Shown: piece after piece, positions 35,001-44,198 of the stretch
Position numbering within the stretch: the first letter of the stretch is position 1
How the letters are laid out: each line of letters begins with the position of its first letter
DNA from: Epiperipatus broadwayi
Taxonomy: Eukaryota > Onychophora > Udeonychophora > Euonychophora > Peripatidae
Direction: 5' to 3'
Length of the DNA: 64,000 nt
NCBI GenBank assembly: GCA_028023455.1
Contig: JAQFVV010000156.1
Coordinates: 2,871,236 to 2,935,235, forward strand
The notes under the pieces: model-generated
What the model saw: the letters and a program-made list of their open reading frames with translations, nothing else
Database searches by the model: none
Told to the model about the DNA's origin: nothing
Translations under genes and position numbers: made by a program

Positions 35001-35705
35001 TTTGCTTTTATAAATTTACATTGAGAGTTTTTAATGGGGATTTGAATCCAGATTTTCAAGCTCCCTATAGTCATTCACTCTGTCCAATATAACTGATACA
35101 CATGACCACATAAATGTGAAAAAGATAAATGATCTCTAATATATGTATTTCATGCTGAACCAGCACTCATCAGTTGGTCCGGCTCATCATCTCCCACACA
35201 TATATATAATCAGTGATTGGTTTATATTAAGATAGCAAATCTACACACTTTAATGGACAGGTTTCAATCCTCTCCAACCTTCAGCCATCTATATCACTGA
35301 AAATCTGATGATGGATATAGTGGATGATTGTAGGGAGCTTGAAAGTCTGGGTTCAAATTTCCCCTTAATTACATCTAGATTAAGTATGTATACTATACTT
35401 GTGTTTCAATAGTGAGTGGTTTTGTTGTATAAACAAAATTTACAGATGTTGTAACAACTGGTTTACAGCATGGCTGCCATCTTGAGATTGCAGTTGGGCT
35501 GTAAGGTAGTTACAATTGTTATTGATCTCATGATGTTTTAGTGGTTTATTATCAATCTATTCAAAATTGTAAAGTTAATTGTAATGTTTTAGTGTAATAT
35601 ATATATAATTTTGTCTGATATTATATATTGTATTTAATGTATATCATCTATTGTTTGTTTATTTTTTAGGAAGCTGTCAGGGAAAAACAAGAAGGTCTTG
35701 ATTAA
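17027..35705 (+). CDS. POLR2J: RNA polymerase II subunit RPB11 (four-exon gene)
   Basis: RPB11 pairs with RPB3 to form the alpha-like heterodimer that nucleates RNA polymerase II assembly in the nucleus. Four exons (17027-17079, 34454-34543, 34636-34810, 35670-35705) join with consistent phase to a 117-codon frame, the same length as the human protein. Recognisable segments are [18 protein letters not shown] in exon 1, [11 protein letters not shown] in exon 2, [19 protein letters not shown] and [16 protein letters not shown] in exon 3, and [11 protein letters not shown] in exon 4. All introns are GT-AG. Intron 1 is 17.4 kb and packed with repeats, while introns 2 and 3 are 92 and 859 bp. All expected residues are present and there is no internal stop, so the gene looks functional. 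Confidence 0.95.
17080..18796. other. POLR2J intron 1, proximal part
   Basis: AT-rich intron sequence with no recognised element. Confidence 0.5.
18797..19025. repeat. long palindrome, about 114-bp arms, no loop
   Basis: The centre lies between 18910 and 18911 (CTCTTATCTTC|GAAGATAAGAG). The arms share TATTAAGGCTATAA, AAGACTATGC, AGTAGGGACCTCTA, CTTTAACACA and GAGTGGCC on opposite strands, with scattered mismatches. It is probably a foldback MITE inside the POLR2J intron. The loop-free centre means a complete hairpin could form in the nascent transcript. Confidence 0.92.
19026..20940. other. POLR2J intron 1, no recognised element
   Basis: AT-rich intron sequence. Nothing is recognised on either strand. 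Confidence 0.45.
20940..21190 (+). repeat. tRNA-like tandem array, block 1
   Basis: This holds two units of a roughly 125-bp monomer. Each has a box A region beginning at CTCTAG(A/T)GCAATG, a box B-like region (GGATTGATCC in the second unit), then CAGTTCTGGATA, a TTAAA tract and GCAATAAAGCCATT. The second unit is cut by hAT element 1 at 21191. The first unit is diverged. Confidence 0.85.
21191..24128 (-). mobile_element. hAT transposon 1 (2938 bp, complete)
   Basis: The terminal inverted repeats are CAAGGCTTCTTAAACT at 21191 and, on the opposite strand, CCAGGCTTCTTAAACT at 24128. An exact 8-bp target duplication CTCTAGAG flanks it (21183-21190 and 24129-24136). Both subterminal regions are rich in GACCCCC and GTCGCGACC. 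It carries a ZBED-type transposase gene on the minus strand that is open apart from one stop codon. Fresh ends and an almost open frame suggest relatively recent insertion. Confidence 0.95.
21516..23381 (-). pseudogene. hAT transposase (ZBED5-like), one in-frame TGA
   Basis: From ATG at 23381 the frame runs 621 codons to 21516 with a single interruption, TGA at 23153-23151 (codon 77). The N-terminus holds a BED zinc finger: VCLICKEV supplies two cysteines and HLNTKH the two histidines, and the TGA falls directly before the first histidine. The RNase H-like core shows [17 protein letters not shown] with its acidic residues, [10 protein letters not shown], and [16 protein letters not shown]. 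The C-terminal dimerisation domain has [20 protein letters not shown]. Family proteins cut and paste hAT elements, and many animals have domesticated copies. Translation from an internal start would lose the BED finger but keep the catalytic core. Confidence 0.9.
24129..24964 (+). repeat. tRNA-like tandem array, block 2
   Basis: About seven monomers with starts near 24129, 24240, 24366, 24491, 24602, 24725 and 24834, so the spacing is 109-126 bp. In the best copies TAGTGCAATGG fits box A (TRGYNNARNNG) fully, and GGATCAATC, 42 bp downstream, fits the core of box B (GWTCRANNC). The T-arm-like CTTGGATCAATCCCAG stem is often preserved. The 3' part of each unit carries AATAAAGCC. The array is closed by hAT element 2. 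Confidence 0.85.
24965..28407 (-). mobile_element. hAT transposon 2 (3443 bp, degraded inside)
   Basis: It is bounded by CATAGGTTTCCAAA at 24965 and, on the opposite strand, CTATGGTTCCAAA at 28407. An exact 8-bp duplication CTCTAGTG flanks it (24957-24964 and 28408-28415). It carries a transposase on the minus strand broken into several pieces. Its site corresponds to the same monomer position as that of hAT element 1. About 1 kb at 27320-28360 is non-coding AT-rich sequence. Confidence 0.92.
25632..27310 (-). pseudogene. hAT transposase remnant (ZBED-type)
   Basis: The pieces are collinear with the protein of hAT element 1 but in different frames. They are a BED finger (ICFICQKVF and [10 protein letters not shown], 27004-27300), the first catalytic region ([19 protein letters not shown], 26632-26901, with Asn where Asp is expected), the middle region ([17 protein letters not shown] and [13 protein letters not shown], 26366-26674) and a decayed C-terminus ending near 25632. 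A 23-bp direct repeat (26874 and 26922 regions) disrupts the first junction. It cannot be functional. Confidence 0.85.
28408..28800 (+). repeat. tRNA-like tandem array, block 3
   Basis: Three further monomers begin near 28408, 28533 and 28698. The second is lengthened by an insertion of about 38 bp. TGCAATGGTAGAAAACCAGA is exact in the first two. The array decays after 28800 into T-rich DNA. Confidence 0.85.
28801..29127. other. intronic low-complexity DNA
   Basis: T-rich and A-rich tracts with nothing recognised. Confidence 0.5.
29128..29740 (+). mobile_element. LTR-like block (plus orientation)
   Basis: It resembles the block at 37306-37967, which is in the opposite orientation. Both share GTGGACTATTCCAGATTC-like sequence near the start, a TATA-like box with ACAATAAATAGTCAGTCTTT (TATAAATAGTCAGCC in the other), a CTCAAGGCAAGCT motif and an end of the form CCAAACA(C/T)AACA. 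This is what an LTR would show: promoter, poly(A) region and CA end. TGGTGCAGTATAAG just after it could be a primer binding site. No pol gene follows. Confidence 0.45.
29741..31539. other. POLR2J intron 1, unassigned
   Basis: No coding motif is seen. GC content is locally higher at 31140-31400, where GTTATACTTTATATAGCC resembles a TATA box, so this may be part of another LTR. Nothing firm can be said. Confidence 0.4.
31540..32170 (+). pseudogene. hAT transposase remnant (GTF2IRD2-like)
   Basis: The plus strand holds the N-terminal half of a hAT transposase, in shifting frames. A BED-type segment ([20 protein letters not shown]) is followed by [19 protein letters not shown] and [14 protein letters not shown], then a decayed catalytic-start region ([17 protein letters not shown], where DEST is expected) and [19 protein letters not shown] with [10 protein letters not shown]. 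Order and spacing fit GTF2IRD2/FAM200-type proteins. Several stops and frameshifts are present, and no terminal repeats were found. Confidence 0.65.
32655..32727 (-). repeat. tRNA-derived SINE or tRNA pseudogene
   Basis: On the minus strand TAGTATAGTAG (32720-32710) matches box A exactly, and GTATGAACC near 32672 retains the last part of box B. The spacing is about 48 bp. It starts GCTTGTAGTATAGTAGTTAA, as in tRNA-like SINE heads. No functional cloverleaf is convincing. Confidence 0.5.
32728..34453. other. POLR2J intron 1, distal part
   Basis: AT-rich intron sequence. A 74-codon minus-strand frame at 33674-33898 has no recognisable motif. The last 15 bp are the intron 1 acceptor tract. Confidence 0.5.
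34454..34543 (+). CDS. POLR2J: POLR2J exon 2
   Basis: The acceptor TTTTTTTTGTCAG ends at 34453 and the donor GTAAGT starts at 34544. It encodes [20 protein letters not shown] and DHTLGNLIR, the conserved alpha-motif region of RPB11/RPC19-type subunits. Confidence 0.93.
34636..34810 (+). CDS. POLR2J: POLR2J exon 3
   Basis: The acceptor ATTTATTTAG ends at 34635 and the donor GTAAGT starts at 34811, leaving phase 0. It encodes the bulk of the dimerisation fold ([20 protein letters not shown] onward to ERFK). Confidence 0.95.
35032..35369. repeat. inverted repeat in POLR2J intron 3
   Basis: The arms (about 35032-35088 and 35316-35369) share TTTCAAGCTCCCTA on opposite strands and end in GGGGATTTGAATCC and GGTTCAAATTTCCCC, which resemble a tRNA T-arm/box B. 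It may be two SINE heads in opposite orientation or one element with inverted termini. Confidence 0.7.
35670..35705 (+). CDS. POLR2J: POLR2J exon 4
   Basis: The acceptor ATTTTTTAG ends at 35669. The exon encodes only [11 protein letters not shown] and TAA. It is too short for ORF callers but closes the protein at the canonical length. Confidence 0.92.
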   Translation, partial: EAVREKQEGLD

Positions 35706-37305
35706 GAGTATGTAATAAGTCTGATAAGCAAATGTCTGCTTTTATTTTTCAATTTTTTTTCATTTTTATATTTTCTATTGAAGATTTCTAATTGTGATAT
35801 TATGAGAAAAAAATTATTTGAAAATATTGAATGTATTATGTAATAAATATTTAATGCTTTATTTTAATATTGTTTTTTTTTTTTTTTTTTAAACATTGTA
35901 TATATATAAACATTGATTCATAGCAAAATAAATTATAAGTTGAAAGATAAATATTAAACTGTAATTGAATAATGCTATTTAAAATTAATATTTGACTAAT
36001 AAACATGTCTTGGAAAAAAATATTAAGGAATTATTTTAAAAAAAAAATCAATACTCTTCTACAAGCCAAATACTATCAATTTTAGTATTTATTAATGTAT
36101 GTCTTTTTTATTATTATTTTTATTTATATTTGTCTGACTTCTAATCTCTACTATTTTATTGATTATCTCACTGATAATATAACTTTTTTTTTTTTTTCAA
36201 GATTTATTATCAACATTGCAGCATTATTATTGTTATTACTTTATAATTCCTAGCAAGCTTTAGTCAATTTTTCAGAAACCGATGGTGAAGGTTAATCTCT
36301 TTTTTCCATAAATTAAAAAGTGCTAAAACTTGTATAAGATTTGGAAGGACATTATTTAATGATATTTTGTTAACATCCCATATGCTGATAAAATGTCAGG
36401 TTTTCTGCTTTTGATAGGAAAATAAGTTCATTTAAAAAACTTTCTAAAAAATCAAATATAAAATAGGAACTTAACAAACTTTAAAAGATGCTATCATGTT
36501 CAATAAGTCAGGATAAAAGCAATGATTGAAAATAGAAATAGTAAAATACTTGTAATGAAGTGTATATATTGAAAAGATAGTTAGAATATTATTTATATAA
36601 TATAGATAACTGTGTAACATTTATTTTAATTGATAAAAAAAAGAAGAAGACTGATAAAAATGAATTAAAGTAAGTGGCAGTGATGAATAGATTTAGAAAA
36701 ACTAAAAAAATTATAAGATTGTAATTGATTTACTGAAATCTGTGGGGGAAAACATTGGATTGATGTTTATAAATGTAATTTATGACCCTGAAGGATGACC
36801 AGTAGATTTTTTGGTACTTGTGAGTTTTCAAGTAAACCAAGATGGCAGTCCGTATTTTTGGTAAATGCAGTTTCGAGGGCTTATAATCTACCATAGATGT
36901 GTTAGTTGCTAAATTAAAACAAAATTAATAAATCAATTGTTAAATTTAACAAAAGAAATAAATTCTGATAATTTCATTAGGAAGCTTTATTTCAGTTTTT
37001 GTTTTTTTTTTACTTATAATGTGGGAAATGACAAGATGCGCTTAACATTGTCATACTTTGATTCAATCAATCTGCTTCATTTTGCCAACAATTTTTTTAG
37101 TAAATTGTCATAAAGATAAAAATTTGTGACCTTCCTATGACAGAACATGATGCAGTGGACTATTTCTTCTTCTTTTTGATAATACTGCAATTTAAAACCC
37201 CACCCCCTTTATAAGTTTCCCAAATTATATTCTTTGTAAATCAGACTCCCTAAAACTTCACTTCCTCGTTTTCCTAAGTGAAATCTGTCTTTACTATATG
37301 TTATG
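35706..37305. other. AT-rich intergenic DNA
   Basis: It contains the POLR2J 3' UTR at its start. Nothing else is recognised. Confidence 0.5.
35842..35847 (+). terminator. POLR2J poly(A) signal candidate
   Basis: AATAAA lies 137 bp after the stop codon and is followed by a T-rich stretch. It is the first good signal downstream, although AATAAA is frequent by chance in this DNA. Confidence 0.55.
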
Positions 37306-37967
37306 TTTGGTCTGGATCACAGACCCAACTTACAGAAAAATAATACAAACACTTGAGTTACAATTAATATAATCTCTATTATATCTACAAATATATATAA
37401 TACACGAAAATATATACAATACTGAATGTTATAGATTAACAAACTCTGGGCTCTGTGTTGTGGTCCTACTGCTTCCAGCTACACCTGATAGCCTGCCTCA
37501 TGGGTAGGGAGAGTGTGACTCTTCTGGCTGTACAAGAAGCTTGCCTTGAGCCAACAGTAGTCTTAGCAATAGATTTTGCCTACCTGCATAGGACAAATAG
37601 TGTATTGCTATCATGGGAATGCTTACTGCTGTTCAGGTTAGCAGAGCTTCCCTTGGAGAATGTGTACTGTCTTTATAGGTTAGACAGACGTTCTCCCCCT
37701 GATTCTCACAAAAGGCTGACTATTTATAGCCAGATCCCTGACCTTACTGAAAACCTTCGGATTCAGCGATCATCACTGCCTATTGGCCTGTACTAATCAT
37801 TGGCTATATGTTTACTGTACATTAGCCTATTGGCCAGCAGCAAACAATGCTTAATCCGATCAGATAAAGATGGAATCTGGAATAGTCCAACTTCTGAGAT
37901 AAGGGAGGACTATAATATTATATAACTCTCTCTTTCCAATAAACCAATCCCACACATCCACAAACAT
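37306..37967 (-). mobile_element. LTR-like block (minus orientation)
   Basis: Read on the minus strand it begins TGTTTGTGGATGTGTGGG, has GGACTATTCCAGATTCC, a promoter-like GGCTATAAATAGTCAGCC, a CTCAAGGCAAGCTTC motif, and ends GACCAAACA. A second, diverged copy lies at 29128-29740. It is probably a solo LTR. I found no clear target duplication. The open frame at 37455-37796 on the plus strand is antisense to it and unlikely to be a gene. Confidence 0.5.
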
Positions 37968-37980
37968 TACATCATTTTTC

Positions 37981-38880
37981 TCACAATTTTTTCAATCTCT
38001 CATTTATAGAACATGCCTTATCTAACAAATACCTCTTATCAAATCTTTGTAATAATCCAACTATCCCTACTCGTCCTTTAAACTTACTCAAATTCCTAAT
38101 CAGTTCTATGTACTCATCCATTACTCTTTCTCTCTCTGATGGTTCTGACAAATTATTAGTCCCTACCATAACATACACATCTCTACTACCTTGCTTTTTT
38201 ACTTTATCTGTCACATCCCTAATTCTAGCTCCAGGCAAACTTACTCTTACATACCTGCTTCTATTTTCTCTTTGCAATTATATCCCTGCATTCTCTAATT
38301 TATGAATCTATCAATACTGTCTCATAGTCTACTTTCTCTGTTCCATCTATAACATATTCTACCACCTAGACCTCCTTATCTACTTCTTCCTTATTATTCC
38401 TACTCGATAATTCCTTTATCTGCCCACACTTTGTCTCTAACGAAATTAATTTTGCTTCTACATCCTTCACCTCTTCCTCTATCTTACTTATTCTTTGGCT
38501 AACCTACTCCATTGCATTACTAATTTCTCCACCCATATCTTCTGACACTCCACTAAAACCATACTTTTTTCTATCTTCATCAACTACATATTGCTCCCTT
38601 TCCCCTGACTTTCTCTTTATACTATCTACACTTAGAAACCACTTTCTCACCTCTTTTATCACATTTACACACTGTCTACATAACCATAAACCCATTACAT
38701 CCTTCCTTGTCTTATTCAAACATTTCAAATGATAAACCTTATCACACACAGTACACTCTATCAGAGCACACCTAGTTTTTTTTCTGCCAATTATATATGC
38801 ATAATACAAATGCAATCTATATTCCTTATTTTCCAAGTCACCTATTCTATATTTGACTTTATACTTCCTCTCCTACTCTT
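37981..38880 (-). pseudogene. CR1-type LINE ORF1 remnant (PHD + esterase)
   Basis: Three segments in order on the minus strand give the domain layout of CR1-group ORF1 proteins. First is a PHD-like zinc finger (ECTVCDKVYHLKCLNKTRKD, then LWLCRQC) in 38504-38836. Next is a coiled-coil-like stretch (RISKIEEEVKDVEAKLISLE) after a stop at about 38504. Last is a GDSL/SGNH-esterase-like segment (YVRVSLPGARIRDVTDKV, then DVYVMVGTNNLSE) in 37981-38277. Such ORF1 proteins bind the LINE RNA. Stops separate the parts, and no ORF2 follows because the LTR-like block begins at 37967. PHD and esterase domains in CR1 ORF1 are known for the family. Confidence 0.68.
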
Positions 38881-39102
38881 CAAATCCCCTTGCACGAAAG
38901 GGTAAAAACTTTCTTTCAAAACCAATCAATCTATAACCACGTGTTTTCCGACCTTAGGCCTCCAAAACTTTATCTTTTTCCCCAAATAAATCACTGTTCT
39001 TAAATTTAAAAAGAAAAAAATCTTTAATAACAAACTTACTAAAAACCATTTAATCTTACGTACAACTTTGTTATAAATATCCTTACACTAACATCATCAT
39101 CA

Positions 39103-41210
39103 TCAACCATTATCAATCCACTGCAGGATGTAGGTCTCTCCAAATTTAATCCATCTTCTCCGATCTTTAGCTTCTCTTCTCCACAACACTCCTGCACATT
39201 TTCTTATTTCATCCATCCATCTCACATGTGGTCTCTTTCTGGGTCTTTTACAATCTCTTGGAATCCAGTTTAAAATTTCAATTGTCCATCTATTATCATC
39301 TCTTCTAGCAATATGTCCAGCCCAACTCCATTTCAATCTTTTAATTTTTTCAATAAGGTCAGTAACACCTGTTTGTTGTCTAACCCATACATTGCGTTTT
39401 CGATCTCTTCTTGTTACTCCCAACATACATCTCTCCATACTCCTTTGAGTGGTCTGAAGTCTCTGTATTGCTCTTCTATTAAGTGTCCAAGTCTCAGATC
39501 CATAAGTAAGAACTGGTAAAACACATTTGTTAAAAACCATCCTTTTCAAACACATAGGCATATTTCCTTTTAGTATCAAGTTATTTCTACCAAAAGCACT
39601 CCAACCAAGTTTAATTCTATGATTAATTTCCTCCATTATGTTTCCATCTGTATTAATAATCTGACCAAGGTATTTGTAACTGTTAACTTCTTCTAATTCT
39701 TCATAATCAATCTTTATTTTCATATTTTGAGCAAATCGATTAAACATTACTTTAGTCTTTTTAACATTTATCTTTAGTCTTACTTTTCTACTTTCATCTG
39801 CTAACTCCTGCAACATTTCCTGCAGCTCTGAAGCATTATTTGCAAAAACAACTACATCATCTGCGAAATCTAAATGACTTAAATACTCTCCATTTACTTT
39901 CACTCCTTTAGTTTCCCATTTTAATCCACAAAATACTTCTTGCAGCACTGCTGTAAAGAGTTTTGGAGATATGGAATCACCTTGTCTTGCACCTTTCTCA
40001 ATGTTGATTTTTCCAGTATCATTATGTAATCTAATTGTTGCTGTTGCATTTTTATAAATATTCTTTAAAATATGACAATATCCTGGATCTATACCTTGAT
40101 GATCCAATGCTTTAATCACTGAAGAAATGTGTATAGAATCAAATGCCTTTCCATAATCTACAAATCCAAAACATAATGACAACTCACATTCGTTTGTCCT
40201 TTCTATGACTTCTCTCAATACCTGGATATGATCTATTGTACTAAAACCACTTTTAAATCCAGCTTGTTCTCTTGGTTGGTGGAAATCCAAAGTTCTCTGT
40301 AGACGAGTTGTAAATATCTTGGTAAAAATTTTATATAAAACTGATAAAAGGCTGATAGGTCTGTAATTTCTAATATCTTCTTTATCACCTTTTTTAAATA
40401 TTAATATTATTACTGCATTCTTCCAATCTTCCGGTACATCTTTATCATTTAGACATTTAGTATATAACTTTGCTAAAATTGTTTCTATTTCTTCACCTGC
40501 TTCTTTTAATATATCAATTATAATTCCATCATTTCCTGGAGCCCTTCCTTTCTTCATACACTTAATTGCATGTCTCACTTCTTCATTTAAAATTCTGGGC
40601 AATTCGGAAGATGTAATAGATATAGGAGGTACTTGTTCTTTATTACTATATAATTCTTGATAAAAATCTTCTACCAATTTCATGATGTCATCTCTCTTTT
40701 TAGTAATAATTCCATCTTTTTTTCTTATTGCAGATATAAATTTCCTACCAATACCAAAATGGTGTTTAATATTTTTGAGACTTTTATTTTCTTCTACAGC
40801 TTTCCTTGCTAGTTCACAGTTATACTTTCTTATATCATTTTCAACTCTTTTCTGTACTATTTTACAAAATTCGAGATGTTCAATTCTTTTTAATACATCA
40901 TTTTTGTATATCTTCATATTCCTTCTTTTCTTCATAAATTCTCTAGTCTCAGTAGAAATTTTATTAGTCAATTGCTGCTTTTTTCTACCAGCTATGTTTG
41001 TTGCAGTTTTTAAAAGTGTATCAGTTATTTTCATATTAATTTCATTCAAATCTGAATCATGTTCAAAATCTCCTAACACTTGAAACCTATTTGTAAGTTC
41101 TAATTTAAATTCATTAGAATCTTTCTGAAGATTAGGAATATCAACTGTAAATATTGTTTTTCTTAATAATTTTTGTCTCTCTAGTTTTACATTAACACGT
41201 AACTTAACCT
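39103..41210 (-). pseudogene. RTE reverse transcriptase domain
   Basis: The frame is open from about 41210 to a stop at 39103, roughly 700 codons. Motifs in order are APGNDGIIIDILKEAGEEI, YRPISLLSVLYKIFTKI, FVDYGKAFDSI (motif A, Asp), ARQGDSISPKLF (motif B) and LDFADDVVVFA (motif C, ADD). Then come the thumb-like YLGQIINTDGN and the C-terminal GSETWTLNRRAIQRLQTT and WAGHIARR segments typical of RTE. It has no ATG of its own in the right place, so it is the downstream part of the endonuclease polyprotein, now frameshifted. The catalytic residues are all present. Confidence 0.9.
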
Positions 41211-41930
41211 TAGTAATCGATGATCACTTCCTGTGTTAAATTTATTAAGAACATTACAATCTTGAAATATGTATTTTCTGTTAGTCAAAATATAATCCAA
41301 TTCTGCTGTACCTTCATTTGGATGCTTCCATGTCCATTTCCTTTTAACATTTTTCTCAAAAAATGAATTCATAATATAAAGTTTTTCTTTTTCTGCAAAC
41401 TCCACAAGTCTATGTCCTCTCTCATTTCTATTACCGTAACCAAAATTACCTACAGGTATTTCATCTTTCATTTGTCTACCAATTCTAGCATTAAAGTCTC
41501 CCATAACAATTTTAAAATGTTGTTTACTCTGATCAAAAGCCTTTTGTACATCCATATAAAAATCTTCTACTACTTCATCACTATGAGAACTTGTTGGGGC
41601 ATAAACCTGAATTATCTGCATTTGGTATCTGCTATTAAGTTGTATAACTAATCTTGCCACTCTGTCTGATACACCATCAATCTCCACAATATTGTTCTTC
41701 CACTTTTTATTTATAATGAATCCTATTCCACTTGTATTTCCAATATGTGTGCCTTTATAATAGAGTATATGTCCACTTTTTAAATCAATTGTTTCTTCTC
41801 CTTTTCTTCTAACTTCACAAAGTCCAATAATGTCCCATTTAATATAAGACAGTTCTTCCAATTCTTGCAATCTTCCTTCACTTGAAAGTGATCTGCAGTT
41901 GTAAGTACCTAAATAAAAAGTTGTCATCAA
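41187..41930 (-). pseudogene. RTE endonuclease domain
   Basis: This is an APE-type endonuclease that nicks target DNA to prime reverse transcription. It opens with FYLGTYNCRSLSSEG and contains GLCEVRRKG (catalytic Glu), QVYAPTSSHSDE, VMGDFNARIGRQ and the terminal SDHRLL motif (catalytic Asp-His). All key motifs are intact. The frame then diverges and stops at 41187 because of a small indel near 41210, where the reverse transcriptase frame takes over. This ATG (41930, or the next codon) is the likely start of the element's single polyprotein. Confidence 0.88.
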
Positions 41931-42699
41931 ATGGCAGCCTGGGTCCGCAATCAGGGGATTCTTAGCACCCTCCGCCTTCGCCCACCAACCGCTGCCTTGG
42001 TTGGTGACTTTTCAGCCTCCTGGGAATAAGGGCCATGTTTTATTTTTGTCTGTCATAATTGTATATATGTATTGGAAAAATATTTATCATTTACACAAAC
42101 ATTCATTCTGCCTTATCAGGCACTGAGAAGAAAGACCATGGTGTTTCTTGATCTTAAACTCAGAGGTAAAAAGCCAATAAACTCACCACGCTGGCTAATG
42201 CGTGTTGGTGAGCAGCCCATCCATGTTCGTATACTATATGAATAATCACATAATAATAACAGCTGCAACGACAAGAACGTATGGAGTGGACATTAGGAAT
42301 TTGCCCTGCTCGGTTCCTTTAAGGCCTCCAAGAGGAATCAAAGGGTCTCCTTTTAGTTAATAGCAAACTCCTTTCTGCAGCCTTACACTAACATACATTT
42401 AACAAAATAACTTTTTTTTAGAGTTCTGTATATAAAATGGTGAATGAAAAACTTTCTAGCCTTTAAAATTTTCGATCATTCAAATTTCAATTAACTCTCT
42501 TGATCACAATTTATACTTTCATACACAATAATCAGTCTTTATATCAATGATCTCAGATGATTAATCGTATACGCATGAAACAAATAGCAATAATATACTA
42601 TAACATAATAATATAAAAGATGGGACACCTAGTGAAAGCCTGCTGAACTAAAATTAAATCAAAGTAAATAGCAATTTTTCAAGAAATAAAGAGAAAACC

Positions 42700-43860
42700 T
42701 GAACAGCTCACTGAAATTCATAAGGCAGAGACTGATAATTATAAACAAATAATAAATAATGTTATTAATTAAAATACAAGGAAAATCAGTCAAAATGGAA
42801 ATAGATCGTGGGGTGGGTGTATTAGTAATATCTCAAAATGACTGGGTCAGGCTGAATGCAGAACTAAAAAATAAACTGAGAATTGAAAGTATGGGGATAA
42901 GGACAAGAGACACAAATAGAAACCTCATTTATATAGTTGCAGTGGTGAAAGTCATGGTAACTAAAAACTATCATCACTCAACTCTATTATCTATTGTAAA
43001 AAGTAGTATAACACCATAGATCATAGGAAATGGTTTACACTATTAGGGGTTAAAATATGCTTACGAAATGATGGGCACATAGAAAAAGTAAAGAATAAGT
43101 TCTCAAAACTATATGCAGTGAAAGCGAGTGAATAAAACTCAAAGTAAACCTAGAAAAGTTCTGAGACTGTGTGGGAATAAATTTTTTAGATCATTGGAAA
43201 TCTTAGTCAATCAACAGTAAAACTGTAGGCAATTGGACTTGTGAAACCACAGAATATAATATGCTAATTGGATGGATTAGAAATGGATGATCAAATATAT
43301 TTCCACTCTATCTAAATCACTCACTATGGATGGTCACCAACAATTATCAATTGAATGGAAATATTATATAAATGATGATTGAAATTCAACCATAAGTTGT
43401 GAAAAAAATATTAAAATTAATCACCAAGGACATCTTGGCATTGTAAGGGTGAAAACTCTTGCTCACAGCTATGTATATTGATCAAGAATCAGCAATGACA
43501 TAGAAAAACATAAAAATATGCAGATCTTGTCAGTCTATCACAAATTTGACCCAGAAAAAGTCACTGTGGCCTAAAGAAAATAACAGAACCAAAAGTCTTC
43601 AACATCATCAACTTCCAGCCTATTTAAGAAGAGTATATTTTCTACTGAGAGAAAATTAAAAATGAACAATCTGTGGAATTTTTCAGGAGTAGGAGGTAAT
43701 GCTGTGCGTGTGTCAAAACTAGAAATATTTAAAAAGGACAAGTAAACATAGAAATAGAAAATGGATTGACCAGGCAATTAATAAACTAATCAATAATATG
43801 TTTTCTCGATGCTTTTCTCACGTACTGGACGAGCCACCAGGTGACGCTGTGGAACCACCA
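42700..43860 (+). pseudogene. degraded gypsy pol fragment
   Basis: Two recognisable islands remain. One is an aspartic-protease segment at 42759-43019 (KMEIDRGVGVLVISQNDW), in which Arg occupies the position of the catalytic-triad Thr/Ser in D-T/S-G. The other is the integrase zinc-binding region at about 43430-43560 (QGHLGIVRVKTLAHSYVY and, in another frame, KICRSCQSITNLTQKKS). Reverse transcriptase is missing or unreadable between them. It differs from the larger gypsy element downstream. Confidence 0.6.
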
Positions 43861-43899
43861 AGAAGCCTGCAATTGATAATTTTTTTTTTTAAATTCACT

Positions 43900-44195
43900 A
43901 AAAATCGCTTAATTTTAGAAATGGTAGACACACACACCCCCGGCGCACGAGACAAATCGGTCAAAATTGCTGAAATTGAAATATAAAAAAAAATCGGTAA
44001 AAATCACTTAATTTTAGAAATGTTTAATATTCGCTAAAAATCGGCGCACGAGACAAATCGGTCAAAATCGCTGAAATTGAAATATAAAAGAAAAATCAGT
44101 ATAATCACTTAATTTTAGAAATGGTAGGCCCCCCCCACCACCACCACACGAGACAAATCGGTCAAAATCGCTGAAATTGAAATGTATAATTGAAA
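43900..44195 (+). repeat. three tandem units of about 100 bp
   Basis: Each unit has TCACTTAATTTTAGAAATG (or TCGCTTAATTTT), a variable C-rich or A-rich middle, then GAGACAAATCGGTCAAAAT and GCTGAAATTGAAAT. Units start near 43902, 44000 and 44103. The variable part contains CA- and C-runs (CACACACACCCCC, CCCCCCCACC). Confidence 0.88.
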
Positions 44196-44198
44196 AAA

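Larger units (their letters stand above)
39095..42380 (-). mobile_element. RTE-type LINE, full length (3.3 kb)
   Basis: The element is flanked by an exact 14-bp target duplication CCTTACACTAACAT (39081-39094 and 42381-42394). Its 3' end on the minus strand is TGGTTGATGATGATGATG, a short tandem tail typical of RTE elements instead of poly(A). The 5' region (41931-42380) is non-coding. One reading frame holds an apurinic-type endonuclease and a reverse transcriptase, split by one frameshift. The product resembles what databases call craniofacial development protein 2-like. Confidence 0.92.

Noticed and set aside
37455-37796. 113-codon plus-strand ORF
   Set aside because: It is antisense to an LTR-like block that has a diverged copy at 29128-29740, and the peptide has no recognisable domain.
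40682-41083. 133-codon plus-strand ORF with hydrophobic segments
   Set aside because: It is the antisense shadow of the RTE reverse transcriptase frame.
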